Shown here in pieces: positions 11,089 through 19,753 of a stretch of 64,000 bases of DNA. The stretch covers positions 3,264,001 through 3,328,000 of the forward strand of contig NZ_CP047135.1 of NCBI RefSeq assembly GCF_009832905.1, given 5' to 3'. Every line of letters begins with the position of its first letter. The stretch's first letter is position 1. The position numbers were made by a program, and so were the translations under genes. Source of the DNA: Stenotrophomonas sp. 364. Lineage in GTDB: Bacteria > Pseudomonadota > Gammaproteobacteria > Xanthomonadales > Xanthomonadaceae. The notes under the pieces were generated by a model. The model was not told the origin of the DNA. It was given only the letters and a program-made list of their open reading frames with translations, and did not search any database.

Positions 11089-12286
11089 GTCCCCGCCCTG
11101 CTATCGCCCGTCCAAGAAGCAGCTGTCTCGCTTTAGCTAACCAACCATTCTGGGCAATCCACTCCGCGTACGCCCGATACTCAGGATCGCTGCGAAGATG
11201 ACGCTCCTCCGTCCATGCACGGATGGCATAGATGGCGTTGACCCCGAGCAATGCCAAGCAGTGCAGCACAGCGTCAAGCGTCGTTTCATTTCCAAGAAAC
11301 GGCACGAAGATCAGCCACCACGACAGATTCTTGCAGAGATATGCGGGGTGCTTTCCCCAGCGGTACGGCCCGCTGGTGATGATCCCCCGGTGCGTCAGGT
11401 TGGAAAACCGGGGGCCGAAGACCACGGTCGCCCACGTGTAGATTGCCGTGAGCAAGAGGATCGCACCTCCCCACACCCAGGCCACCATGCTGCCGTCGGA
11501 GAACCAAGACTGCCAATCCAACCCGGTCTTGTACACAAGCCATGTATCGAGTACCAGCACACTCAGCGGCGGATAACAGGCAAGGGCGGACAGCCAGCCC
11601 AACCAGGTCCGGTCAACTGATCGGATCTGACCATCAATTCTTTCGCTGGTGGACATGTAGCCAACCGTCGCGAACGCGGTATCTATCGCGTAGAGAAGGC
11701 CGAGCGCAGTCGCGAAGATCGCAACCCAGTTGCGGCCATGCCAAACCTCGGACGCACCCGCCACCCATGAAAACGACCACGCGATCATCAATGGCAGGAA
11801 TACCGCCTTGACGATCCAGCCCATGAAAGCTACTACCTCTTCGTTTCCAGGCCGGTTGCCCCGTAGCAGGGCCAGAACAAAACGACCGCAGGCGGGAATC
11901 GTTGAACTCAGAAAGCCAGGCGAAGCTAATGCAGTCAATGCTAGTGCCACACAAGCGAAGAGCGCTGGAAGCACCAGCGAACTTACGCCCGCTCCTTTTT
12001 CACCTCCCCACGCGAGCTGCAGCTGCATTGAGCCCATCAACAGCAGGGTAATCACAGCAACACCCATGAGGCTTTGGCGAGGAGGGGCCACAAGGCCACT
12101 GGGACGTACCGCGCGCGCGCTCCAATCACAGATCCACATTGGGGCAGCCGCAAAAACCATCAGCAATGTCCAGCTGATCCAAGCGTCCATCTGGAAAAAC
12201 CAGCCCAGACCCAAACCCACCAATGCACCCAAGGCTCCCCAGCCTCCGGTTGCTGGCGCTACTGCACTCACAGGCAGTCGAGCCAT
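11075..12286 (-). CDS. Multi-pass membrane protein with isoprenylcysteine-methyltransferase-like C-terminus
   Basis: A 403-residue protein with about eight or nine hydrophobic segments. The C-terminal quarter has FSNLTHRGIITSGPYRWGKHPAYL and a late EERHLRSDPEYRAYAEWI. This layout is typical of ICMT/phospholipid-methyltransferase folds that use S-adenosylmethionine in the membrane. The ATG at 12286 was chosen over an upstream TTG because GGAG lies 8 bases before it. It follows pilA and its terminator on the same strand and overlaps the next gene. The substrate cannot be told; a lipid or an envelope modification is possible. Confidence 0.6.
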   Translation of the reverse strand: MARLPVSAVAPATGGWGALGALVGLGLGWFFQMDAWISWTLLMVFAAAPMWICDWSARAVRPSGLVAPPRQSLMGVAVITLLLMGSMQLQLAWGGEKGAGVSSLVLPALFACVALALTALASPGFLSSTIPACGRFVLALLRGNRPGNEEVVAFMGWIVKAVFLPLMIAWSFSWVAGASEVWHGRNWVAIFATALGLLYAIDTAFATVGYMSTSERIDGQIRSVDRTWLGWLSALACYPPLSVLVLDTWLVYKTGLDWQSWFSDGSMVAWVWGGAILLLTAIYTWATVVFGPRFSNLTHRGIITSGPYRWGKHPAYLCKNLSWWLIFVPFLGNETTLDAVLHCLALLGVNAIYAIRAWTEERHLRSDPEYRAYAEWIAQNGWLAKARQLLLGRAIAGRGHDGA

Positions 12287-12298
12287 CCTCTTCTCCCC

Positions 12299-12330
12299 CA
12301 AAGACTTCGGGGGGCTTACGCCCCCCGAAG
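12299..12330 (-). terminator. pilA terminator
   Basis: Read on the minus strand, a 10-bp stem CTTCGGGGGG/CCCCCCGAAG closes a 6-base loop and is followed by TCTTT. It lies 30 bases after the pilA stop, directly before the ribosome site of the downstream membrane gene. That gene probably receives only read-through from pilA. Confidence 0.75.
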
Positions 12331-12360
12331 GTCAATCACGCCATAACGCAGCGCGCGCTA

Positions 12361-12810
12361 TTAGCCGCCAGTGGCGGGAGCAGCGGTACGGCACTCGGCC
12401 GGGTAGTACTTGGGATTGCTGCCGCTACCGGCGCAACGCCAGGTGGTGCCCACTGCCGAGGCATCGCCGCCAGCGGTCGGGGTGTAGGTCAGGGTGGTGC
12501 CCTTCACCTTGGTCGCATCACCAACCACAGTGATCACGCCAGCGCCAGTACAAGTGATGCTGGCCATGTTGACAGTGGCAGCGGTGGCACCGGTGCCGTC
12601 GCAAGCGCCGGTCGCCGGGATAGTGCCTCCATTGTTGGCGATGTTCTCAGCCACGGTAGCCTTGAAGGAGCTGGCCATCACAGCAAGTTCCGAGACGCGC
12701 GAACGGATGGTGTAGTCCTGGTAAGCCGGCAGTGCGATGGCGGCCAGGATGGCGATGATCGCGACAACGATCATCAGTTCGATAAGGGTAAAGCCCTGCT
12801 GCTTCTTCAT
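12361..12810 (-). CDS. pilA: Type IV major pilin PilA
   Basis: A 149-residue prepilin with the class IVa leader MKKQQG cut before [18 protein letters not shown], including the conserved Glu5 and the hydrophobic alpha-1 helix. Two Cys near the C-terminus (CAGSG...AECR) form the disulfide-bonded D-loop usual in pilins. PilD should cleave and N-methylate it and PilB should assemble it. The start follows from the leader. The gene is divergent from pilC and preceded by a sigma-54 promoter about 98 bases upstream. Confidence 0.96.
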   Translation of the reverse strand: MKKQQGFTLIELMIVVAIIAILAAIALPAYQDYTIRSRVSELAVMASSFKATVAENIANNGGTIPATGACDGTGATAATVNMASITCTGAGVITVVGDATKVKGTTLTYTPTAGGDASAVGTTWRCAGSGSNPKYYPAECRTAAPATGG

Positions 12811-12907
12811 GAGTACATCCCCAAGAGGTAGATAGTAAGTGGACACAGGGCCGAAGCCTGACCGGCTTGCCGGTTGAGCAAGGCCATCGCCCGTGCGGTT
12901 GGATCCA

Positions 12908-12923
12908 AGCAGGTTGCGTGCCA
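12908..12923 (-). promoter_or_regulatory. Sigma-54 promoter of pilA
   Basis: The minus strand reads TGGCACGCAACCTGCT. This fits the sigma-54 consensus TGGCACG-N4-TTGC with one mismatch and the invariant GG (-24) and GC (-12) correctly spaced. It points at pilA and lies about 98 bases before its start codon. PilR, encoded in the same window, is a sigma-54 activator. Confidence 0.8.
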
Positions 12924-13022
12924 ACTTCTCAGCAATGCTCCCCAGCATTCCCCGGCGCAATGATGGCAGCAATCTTCAGGATTGGAACCCCCCACACAGA
13001 AATCTGCGACCAATCCGTCAGT

Positions 13023-13047
13023 GTGACGTGTTGCGTCACCTTGTGAC
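13023..13047. promoter_or_regulatory. Candidate PilR enhancer: three GTGAC half-sites
   Basis: GTGAC at 13023-13027 and GTCAC at 13035-13039 form an inverted repeat, and a further GTGAC lies at 13043-13047, exactly 20 bases from the first. The cluster is about 100 bases upstream of the pilA -24 element, the usual distance for an NtrC-family activator site. Assignment to PilR is inference. Confidence 0.4.
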
Positions 13048-13167
13048 GGGCCAGGTCCTGGAGCGAGGTCACGATTTCGCCCGACCAGGGGATGCCACCT
13101 ACCCCCGGAACCGGCTACCATGCGCCGAGATAGCCCGCCTGGGGATGGTGTGGCTGGGGAGCCCTGT

Positions 13168-14427
13168 ATGTCCGTTAGCCGTAGTGCAATCAAGAAAGAG
13201 CCCGTGGCGCGAAGCACCATGGAGCTGCAGCCGTTTGTCTGGGAGGGGACCGACAAGCGTGGCGTGAAGATGAAGGGTGAGCAGCCCGCCAAGAATGCGA
13301 ACCTGCTTCGCGCAGAGCTGCGGCGCATGGGCATCATGCCGAGCATGGTCAAGCCAAAGCCCAAGCCCCTGTTCGGCGCGGCGGGTAGTGCCGTTGGCGC
13401 AAAGGACATCGCATTCTTCAGCCGCCAGATGGCGACCATGATGAAGTCTGGCGTACCGATCGTCAGCGCCTTGGACATCATCGGGAGCGGACACAAGAAC
13501 CCGCGGATGAAGAAGCTGGTCGACACCATTCGTATTGACATCGAGGGCGGCTCGTCACTGTATGAAGCCATCAGTCGGCATCCGGTTCAGTTCGATGAGC
13601 TCTATCGCAACCTGGTCCGTGCCGGTGAAGGCGCAGGTGTGCTGGAAACGGTACTGGATACGGTAGCGACCTATAAAGAGAACATCGAAGGCCTGAAGGG
13701 CAAGATCAAGAAGGCACTCTTCTATCCAGCAATGGTGGTCGTAGTAGCCCTGCTGGTGAGTTCCATCTTGCTCATGTTCGTGGTTCCTCAGTTCGAGGAA
13801 GTGTTCAAGGGCTTTGGCGCTGACCTGCCGGCTTTCACGCAGATGATCGTGGCCGCATCCAGGTTCATGCTCTCCTACTGGTGGCTGATGGTGATCATCT
13901 CCGTTGGTTCGGTAGTTGGTTTCATCTTTGCTTATAAGCGGTCACCTTCGATGCAGCACACTATGGATCGCTTGATCCTCAAGGTGCCGGTCATCGGGCA
14001 GATCATGAACAACAGCGCCATTGCCCGCTTTGCGCGGACTACCGCCGTGACGTTCAAAGCCGGCGTTCCGTTGGTTGAGGCCCTCGGCATCGTGGCTGGC
14101 GCCACCGGCAACAAGGTCTATGAGGAATCAGTGCTGCGTATGCGCGATGACGTGTCGGTCGGTTACCCGGTCAACATGGCCATGAAGCAGACCAACCGCT
14201 TCCCGCACATGGTCATCCAGATGACCGCCATCGGCGAAGAAGCCGGCGCCCTGGATACCATGCTGTTCAAGGTGGCCGAGTACTATGAGCAGGAGGTCAA
14301 CAATGCCGTTGACGCACTCAGCAGCCTGCTGGAACCAATGATCATGGTGTTCATTGGTACCATCGTGGGTGGCATGGTGATCGGCATGTACCTGCCCATC
14401 TTCAAACTCGGCGCCGTCGTCGGCTAA
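13168..14427 (+). CDS. pilC: Type IV pilus inner-membrane platform protein PilC
   Basis: A 419-residue GspF/PilC-family protein that forms the platform on which PilB acts. Two repeated GspF domains are visible. The first includes FFSRQMATMMKSGVPIVSALDII, and the second includes FARTTAVTFKAGVPLVEALGIVAG. Three membrane segments are present, the last being MIMVFIGTIVGGMVIGMYLPIF. The ATG at 13168 has GGGGAG about 7 bases upstream. It is followed after 7 bases by pilD. Confidence 0.95.
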   Translation: MSVSRSAIKKEPVARSTMELQPFVWEGTDKRGVKMKGEQPAKNANLLRAELRRMGIMPSMVKPKPKPLFGAAGSAVGAKDIAFFSRQMATMMKSGVPIVSALDIIGSGHKNPRMKKLVDTIRIDIEGGSSLYEAISRHPVQFDELYRNLVRAGEGAGVLETVLDTVATYKENIEGLKGKIKKALFYPAMVVVVALLVSSILLMFVVPQFEEVFKGFGADLPAFTQMIVAASRFMLSYWWLMVIISVGSVVGFIFAYKRSPSMQHTMDRLILKVPVIGQIMNNSAIARFARTTAVTFKAGVPLVEALGIVAGATGNKVYEESVLRMRDDVSVGYPVNMAMKQTNRFPHMVIQMTAIGEEAGALDTMLFKVAEYYEQEVNNAVDALSSLLEPMIMVFIGTIVGGMVIGMYLPIFKLGAVVG

Positions 14428-14434
14428 GGTAACA

Positions 14435-15298
14435 ATGGCATTTCTCGACCAGCATCCCGGTCTCGGCTACCCCGCCGCGGCCGGACTGGGGCTGCTGCTG
14501 GGCAGCTTCCTCAACGTAGTCATCCTGCGCCTGCCCAAGCGGCTGGATTGGCAGTGGAAGCGCGACGCCCGCGAAGTGCTGGAAGAGCCGGATATCTACG
14601 AGCCGCCGCCGCCGGGGATCGTGGTGGAGCCGTCGCACTGCCCGCACTGCAAGCACAAGCTGTCCTGGTACGAGAACATCCCGCTGTTCAGCTGGCTGGC
14701 GCTGCGTGGCAAGTGCCGCCATTGCCACGCCCCCATCTCCATCCAGTACCCGCTGGTGGAACTGGTGACCTCACTGCTGGTCCTGGCGAGTGTGTGGCAG
14801 TTCGGCTTCGGCTGGCAGGGCTTTGGCGCGATCGTGCTGAGCTGCTTCCTGGTCGCCCTGTCCGGGATCGACCTGCGCACCCAGCTGCTGCCGGACCAGC
14901 TGACCCTGCCCCTGATGTGGCTGGGCCTGATCGCGGCCAGCGACAATCTCTACATGCCGGCCAAGCCGGCCCTGCTGGGCGCGCTGGCCGGCTATTTGTC
15001 ACTGTGGTCGGTGTGGTGGCTGTTCAAGCAGATCACCGGCAAGGAAGGCATGGGCCACGGCGATTTCAAGCTGCTGGCCGCGCTGGGCGCCTGGTGTGGC
15101 CTGAAGGGCATCCTGCCGATCATCATGCTGTCCTCGATCGTCGGCGCCATCATCGGCTCGATCTGGATCTACTCGCGCGGTCGCGACCGTGCCACGCCCA
15201 TCCCGTTCGGGCCGTACCTGGCCATTGCCGGCTGGATCGTCTTCATGTGGGGCGAGCAGATCATCAACGCCTACATGGGCTACGCCGGCCTGCGCTGA
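14435..15298 (+). CDS. pilD: Prepilin peptidase / N-methyltransferase PilD
   Basis: A 287-residue bifunctional enzyme that removes pilin leaders and methylates the new N-terminus; it usually also serves type II secretion pseudopilins. The N-terminal zinc site has two CxxC pairs (CPHC and CRHC). The two catalytic aspartates of the GxGD-type protease lie in SGIDLRTQLLPDQ and GMGHGDFKLLAALGAW. Multiple membrane segments follow. It sits in the pilC-pilD-coaE operon, 10 bases before coaE. Confidence 0.95.
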   Translation: MAFLDQHPGLGYPAAAGLGLLLGSFLNVVILRLPKRLDWQWKRDAREVLEEPDIYEPPPPGIVVEPSHCPHCKHKLSWYENIPLFSWLALRGKCRHCHAPISIQYPLVELVTSLLVLASVWQFGFGWQGFGAIVLSCFLVALSGIDLRTQLLPDQLTLPLMWLGLIAASDNLYMPAKPALLGALAGYLSLWSVWWLFKQITGKEGMGHGDFKLLAALGAWCGLKGILPIIMLSSIVGAIIGSIWIYSRGRDRATPIPFGPYLAIAGWIVFMWGEQIINAYMGYAGLR

Positions 15299-15308
15299 GG
15301 GCCGGCCG

Positions 15309-15926
15309 ATGAGCAGCTACATCATCGGCCTGACCGGCGGCATCGCCGCCGGCAAGAGCGAGCTGAGCCGCCGCTTCGAGGCCCTGGGCATCACCGTGGC
15401 CGACGCCGACCTGGCGGCCCGCGCCGTGGTCGCGCCCGGCAGTGAAGGTCTCGCCCGGATCACCGCCCACTTTGGACCGCAGATCCTGTTGGCCGATGGC
15501 CAGCTGGATCGCGCGGCGCTGCGTGAGCGCATCTTCGCCTCCGCGCAGGAACGCCAGGCCCTGGAAGCCATTACCCATCCGGCGATCCGGCAGCTGTTGC
15601 GCACCACCTGCGAGCAGGCCACCGGGCCCTATGCGATGGCCGCCATTCCGCTCCTGACCGAGGCCGGTGGTCGCCAGCAGTACCCCTGGCTGGACCGGGT
15701 GCTGGTGGTGGATGTGCCGGTGGCGGTGCAGCACGCCCGCCTGCTGCAGCGTGACGGGATCACGGCCGAACTGGCCGATCGAATGATTGCCGCCCAGGCC
15801 AGCCGCGAACAGCGCCTGGCGCTGGCCGATGACGTGGTGGTCAATGACGGCCAGCCCGAGCATCTGCAGGCGAAGGTGGAGCAGTTGGACCGCCTGTACC
15901 GCCAGCTGGCCGCCATCCCCCGGTAG
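15309..15926 (+). CDS. coaE: Dephospho-CoA kinase
   Basis: A 205-residue P-loop kinase that phosphorylates the 3'-hydroxyl of dephospho-CoA, the last step of CoA synthesis. The start MSSYIIGLTGGIAAGKSELSRRF contains the Walker A loop. DADLAARAVVAPGS and the late VVVNDGQPEHLQAKVEQL are typical of the family. The ATG at 15309 is used because the kinase fold starts there. The stop codon TAG is itself part of a GTAG palindromic repeat. Confidence 0.95.
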   Translation: MSSYIIGLTGGIAAGKSELSRRFEALGITVADADLAARAVVAPGSEGLARITAHFGPQILLADGQLDRAALRERIFASAQERQALEAITHPAIRQLLRTTCEQATGPYAMAAIPLLTEAGGRQQYPWLDRVLVVDVPVAVQHARLLQRDGITAELADRMIAAQASREQRLALADDVVVNDGQPEHLQAKVEQLDRLYRQLAAIPR

Positions 15927-15996
15927 AGCCACCCCCTGGGTGGCTGCGTGATGGGCCGGATTCCGGGAAGGACAGCCACCCATGGGGTGGCTCAAC
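15923..15996. repeat. SMAG-like repeat dimer overlapping the coaE stop
   Basis: The first unit starts GTAGAGCCACCC with arms AGCCACCC/GGGTGGCT. The second, at 15974-15996, is an inverted near-copy with arms AGCCACCC/GGGGTGGCT ending CAAC. Together they form a head-to-head REP pair in the convergent gap between coaE and the sensor kinase. The GTAG of the first unit supplies the coaE stop. Confidence 0.7.
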
Positions 15997-16022
15997 CAGG
16001 CGTGGGATACGCAGGTGGCGTC

Positions 16023-17390
16023 TTACAGCGCTGGGGCGAACGTCAGTGTGGCGATGACGCCGCGCTCGACACCCGGGCGCACACTCACCTGCCAGCCGTA
16101 CAGGTCGCACAGGCGACTGACGATCGACAGGCCGATGCCGCCGCCCTGCGAATGGCCGGCATGGGTGCCGCGGTACCCGCGTTGGAACAGTTTGGCTGCG
16201 TCTTCGGCGCTGAGGCCGGGGCCGCTGTCGATGACGTCCACACGGTTGCCGCTGACCCGTACGCGCACCGCGCCTTCCTGCGAGTACTTCACCGCGTTGC
16301 CGATCAGGTTGCCCAGCGCCACCGACAACGCCGATTCGGGCGCATCGATGACCAGATCCCGGTCGCCCTCGAGCACCAGCTCCAGCGGCTTGCCGCCAAG
16401 TTGCGCGCGATGGGCGTCCAGCAGCTGCTCGGTGACGCGCGCGACATTGCTGCTGCCCTGCCCGCGCTCGTTGCGCGACAGCAGCAGCAGCGAGCCGATC
16501 AGGTCGGTGCATTGCTGTTCGGCACGCTGGATGCGCTGCAGGCGTTGCACCACCTTGTCATCCAGCCCCGGGCGCGCCAGCAGCAGTTCGGTGGCACCGC
16601 GGATCACGGCCAGCGGCGTGCGCAGCTCGTGGCTGACGTCGGCGTTGAATTCGCGGTCGCGCTGCACCACCTCGGTCAGCCGCGACGAATAGTCGTCAAG
16701 CGCCTGGGCCAACTGGCCTACTTCGTCATCGGGGAAGCGCGGCGCCAGCGGCTCCGGCTCACTGGTGCCACCGCGATAGGCGCGCAGGCGCGCGGCCAGG
16801 TCGGACACCGGCTTCATCACCTTGGAGGCCGACCACCAGCCCACTACCAGCGACAGCACGCTGAAGACCAGTACCGAGAAGAACAGCGCGCGGTTGAGCT
16901 GAGCTTCGCCGCGGATGCTCTCGGTCATGTCGTAAGCGAGGAAGAACCAGGCATCGGGCGTCTTGCGGACCGCCAGCTTGTAGGAAAACGGACGATTCTC
17001 TTCGTCCACACCGGCCACGTTGTAGTTGCCCGTGGCGTAAGCGGCCCATTCCGGGCGCTCCTCACGTACCCGGTCAAACTTGTCCTTGGGGTAGGCAAAC
17101 GCGCGCACCTGCTGGAAAGGCACCTCCGGGCTGCGGCCCGGATCGAGTTGATACCGCATCGCGAACTCGTCGATGTTGCGGTTCAACACGTCTTCCACGA
17201 GCTGGTTTTCCACGCGTGCGCGGGTCCAGTTGGTGGCAAACGCAAACAGCGCTGTCAGGCACAAGCCCAACAGCGCGAACGATACGATGATGCGACTGCG
17301 CAGCCGCCGCCGGTACGGTGCCCGGCGGCGCTCCCCCTTCGCCGTCACCGGATCAGGCTTCCGGGGCGGCGATGCGGTATCCGATGCCAT
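16023..17390 (-). CDS. Sensor histidine kinase (ColS/RaxH-like)
   Basis: A 455-residue kinase. A membrane segment near residues 32-52, a periplasmic region of about 120 residues and a second membrane segment (LFFSVLVFSVLSLVVGWW) precede a HAMP linker. The H-box is FNADVSHELRTPLAVI; later boxes are LIGNAVKYS, DSGPGLS and GGGIGLSIV. The kinase overlaps the end of the regulator gene by 38 bases and is co-transcribed with it. Its place next to coaE-pilD matches the ColRS/RaxRH pair of Xylella and Xanthomonas as I recall it; ligand unknown. Confidence 0.85.
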   Translation of the reverse strand: MASDTASPPRKPDPVTAKGERRRAPYRRRLRSRIIVSFALLGLCLTALFAFATNWTRARVENQLVEDVLNRNIDEFAMRYQLDPGRSPEVPFQQVRAFAYPKDKFDRVREERPEWAAYATGNYNVAGVDEENRPFSYKLAVRKTPDAWFFLAYDMTESIRGEAQLNRALFFSVLVFSVLSLVVGWWSASKVMKPVSDLAARLRAYRGGTSEPEPLAPRFPDDEVGQLAQALDDYSSRLTEVVQRDREFNADVSHELRTPLAVIRGATELLLARPGLDDKVVQRLQRIQRAEQQCTDLIGSLLLLSRNERGQGSSNVARVTEQLLDAHRAQLGGKPLELVLEGDRDLVIDAPESALSVALGNLIGNAVKYSQEGAVRVRVSGNRVDVIDSGPGLSAEDAAKLFQRGYRGTHAGHSQGGGIGLSIVSRLCDLYGWQVSVRPGVERGVIATLTFAPAL

Positions 17391-18030
17391 GGCGGGTCTG
17401 GATCAACGGCACCTCGAAAGGCTTGTCCACCACCGCGCGCAGGCCGTGGATGTGCACGCGCAGCGAGTCCGAATCCGGCAGCTCCTCGCCCCACACGCGG
17501 GTTTCCAGCTCTTGGCGGGTCACCACGGCCGGGGCCGCTTCCATCAGCGCCTGCAGGATCTTCAGTGCGGTCGGGTTGAGCTGCAGCAGCTTGCCCTGGC
17601 GGCGCACTTCCAGCGTGTCCAGGTTGTACTCCAGGTCGCCGGTTTCCAGTACGCGGGTCTGCACGCCCTTGCCGCGACGCGACAGGGCGTTCAGACGGAC
17701 TTCGACTTCCTGCAGCGCGAAGGGCTTGATCAGGTAGTCGTCCGCGCCGGAATCGAACCCGGCCAGCTTGTTGTCCAGCGAATCCCGTGCGGTCAGCATG
17801 AGCACCGGGGTCTGCTTGCGTGCTTCATTGCGAAGCTTGCGGCAGACCTCGATCCCATCCATGCCCGGCAGATTGAGATCCAGCACGATCGCATCGAACT
17901 CATGGACCACGGCCAGGTGCAGGCCGGTCACGCCATCGGCGGCGAAGTCCACGGTGTGCCCGCGGTCTTCGAGGTAGTCGCCCAGATTGGCGGCGATGTC
18001 GCTGTTGTCCTCAATTACAAGAATTCGCAC
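17353..18030 (-). CDS. OmpR-family response regulator (ColR/RaxR-like)
   Basis: A 225-residue regulator. The receiver domain MRILVIEDNSDIAANLG has its phospho-acceptor Asp in AIVLDLNLPGMDG and the conserved Lys in DDYLIKPF. A winged-helix DNA-binding domain follows (LNPTALKILQALMEAAP to RTRHGIGYRIA-type end). It forms an operon with the kinase immediately downstream. Gene order suggests the ColR/RaxR orthologue group, which in relatives controls envelope and metal-stress functions. Confidence 0.87.
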   Translation of the reverse strand: MRILVIEDNSDIAANLGDYLEDRGHTVDFAADGVTGLHLAVVHEFDAIVLDLNLPGMDGIEVCRKLRNEARKQTPVLMLTARDSLDNKLAGFDSGADDYLIKPFALQEVEVRLNALSRRGKGVQTRVLETGDLEYNLDTLEVRRQGKLLQLNPTALKILQALMEAAPAVVTRQELETRVWGEELPDSDSLRVHIHGLRAVVDKPFEVPLIQTRHGIGYRIAAPEA

Positions 18031-18038
18031 TGTGACCT

Positions 18039-18512
18039 CTAGAAGTTGTCGAAATTGCCAACGCGCTGCGCGTTGTTCATCCGCTGCTGCGCATCGTTCT
18101 TGTTGCGCTCACGCTGGGCGAGAGTCAAGCACTGGGTCACTGCAAAGTTGGACCCGGTTGCCTTCTCACGTCGGCATATTAGACGGCTATCTTCTCGGGC
18201 CTGTGTCAAAAGCGTGTTCACAATCTGCTGGTCGTTGAACAGATCCGTCTTGGCCACGGCGGGAATGCCGGACTCGTCGGGGAAGCGCTCGAGGGTGATA
18301 CGCATGCGCCCCAGTGCTTCGCGGACGCGGCTGCGATCTTCCAGCTTCAATTCGGCATAGGTTTTGCCGTCGCCCATCTCCCCCTCGATGCGTTGGATCT
18401 GTTCAGCCAGCGGCTTGCCCGGCACGAACACATCGTTTTTCTTGGCAGCCTGCGCCACTCCAGCGCTCAGCAACAGGAGCGTGGCGACAACGGCGAGCGT
18501 CATGCATTTCAT
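18039..18512 (-). CDS. Periplasmic protein of unknown function
   Basis: A 157-residue protein with a clear Sec signal peptide (MKCMTLAVVATLLLLSAGVAQA). The mature part is charged and helical, with two Cys (LICRREK and TQCLTLAQ) that could form a disulfide. The ATG at 18512 was chosen because AAGGA lies about 10 bases upstream; a TTG three codons earlier overlaps that site. It ends 9 bases before the response regulator start on the same strand, so it is probably the first gene of that operon. I do not recognise the family. Confidence 0.7.
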   Translation of the reverse strand: MKCMTLAVVATLLLLSAGVAQAAKKNDVFVPGKPLAEQIQRIEGEMGDGKTYAELKLEDRSRVREALGRMRITLERFPDESGIPAVAKTDLFNDQQIVNTLLTQAREDSRLICRREKATGSNFAVTQCLTLAQRERNKNDAQQRMNNAQRVGNFDNF

Positions 18513-18607
18513 TTCAACCAATCCTTAGTCAGCCTGAACAGAGCGTCGACTGTATCCCTGTCGGGTTTGCCGCAGCAAGTGCGCTTTGGCAGGTGTGCCG
18601 GGGGCGG

Positions 18608-18640
18608 TAAAAAGGCCCAGACGGTAAACCGCCTGGGCCT
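18608..18640 (-). terminator. rimK terminator
   Basis: On the minus strand the arms AGGCCCAG and CTGGGCCT, extended inward by CGG/CCG, form a hairpin directly followed by TTTTT. It lies about 115 bases past the rimK stop. Confidence 0.8.
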
Positions 18641-18756
18641 GAAGTGTGTTCCCGATTACCGATCCTGCTGAGGAGGGCAGAGCTGCGGTTCGTCGGAGCC
18701 TACGCCGGGGTCGATTAAACCGGTGTTAAGCGCTCCGAAAGATTTCGAAAATCATC

Positions 18757-19650
18757 TCAAGCCTTTGAAATAGAAGGTTTTTTCATGGACGCCACGTGGT
18801 CAATGATGCGGCCCGCGAGGTCGGCCTGGCAGATCGCCTCGATGCCCTCCAGCCCGGGCGTGGAGTTCACCTCCAGCACCAGCGGGCCGCGGCTGGAGCG
18901 GATCAGGTCGACCCCGGCCACACTCAGCCCCAGCGCCTTGGCCGAGCGCACCGCCACCTGCTGCTCGGCGCGGCTGGCCTTGGCCGCGCGGGCACTGCCG
19001 CCGGCATGCAGGTTGGAGCGGAAGTCCCCGTCGGGGGCCTGGCGCTGCATGGCGCCCACCACCTGGTCGCCCACCACTAGGCAGCGCAGGTCGGCGCCCT
19101 GGGCCTCGCCTATGAACTCCTGCATCAGGAAGTTGGCATACAGCCCGCGTAGTGCCTCGACAATGCCGCGCGACGCGCTGGCCTTCTCGGTCAGGATCAC
19201 CCCCCTGCCCTGGGTGCCTTCGTTGAGCTTCACCACGTGTGGCGGCGGGCCGAGCATGGACAACAGGTCCACGGTGTCGTCGGGGTTGTCGCCGAATACC
19301 GTCACCGGCATGTCGATGCCCTTGGACGCCAGGATCTGGTGCGCACGCAGTTTGTCGCGGGCTCGCAGGATGGCATCGGAGGGATTGGGCGTGCGCGCGC
19401 CCATCATCTCGAACTGGCGCAACACCGCGGTGCCATACCGGGTGACCGAGGCCCCGATGCGCGGGATCACCGCGTCCACCCCGGTGATCGGCCGACCCTT
19501 GTAATGCATGGTGAAGCCGTCGGCGGCAATCCGCATGTAACAGCGCAACGGATCGAGCACCCGCACGGTATGGCCGCGGGTGCGCGCGGCTTCGACCAGG
19601 CGGCGCGTGGAGTACAGCTTGCTGTTGCGGGACAGGATGGCGAGTTTCAT
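18757..19650 (-). CDS. rimK: RimK-type ATP-grasp alpha-L-glutamate ligase
   Basis: A 297-residue protein beginning [22 protein letters not shown]. Family features include [21 protein letters not shown], the ATP-grasp glycine loop NEGTQGRGV and the metal/nucleotide strand VEVNS-like [15 protein letters not shown]. RimK of E. coli adds glutamates to the C-terminus of ribosomal protein S6, and the length here matches. The ATG at 19650 is preferred to an upstream codon at 19683 because the domain begins there. Confidence 0.92.
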   Translation of the reverse strand: MKLAILSRNSKLYSTRRLVEAARTRGHTVRVLDPLRCYMRIAADGFTMHYKGRPITGVDAVIPRIGASVTRYGTAVLRQFEMMGARTPNPSDAILRARDKLRAHQILASKGIDMPVTVFGDNPDDTVDLLSMLGPPPHVVKLNEGTQGRGVILTEKASASRGIVEALRGLYANFLMQEFIGEAQGADLRCLVVGDQVVGAMQRQAPDGDFRSNLHAGGSARAAKASRAEQQVAVRSAKALGLSVAGVDLIRSSRGPLVLEVNSTPGLEGIEAICQADLAGRIIDHVASMKKPSISKA

Positions 19651-19753
19651 CGCGGTGCGAAGGGGCGGGAAAGCGCGCAGCATAGCGCGGGGCTCCCGTG
19701 TCCAGATGACGGTGGTGTGCTTGCACTGGCATGCGCACCTTATGGACGCCCCG

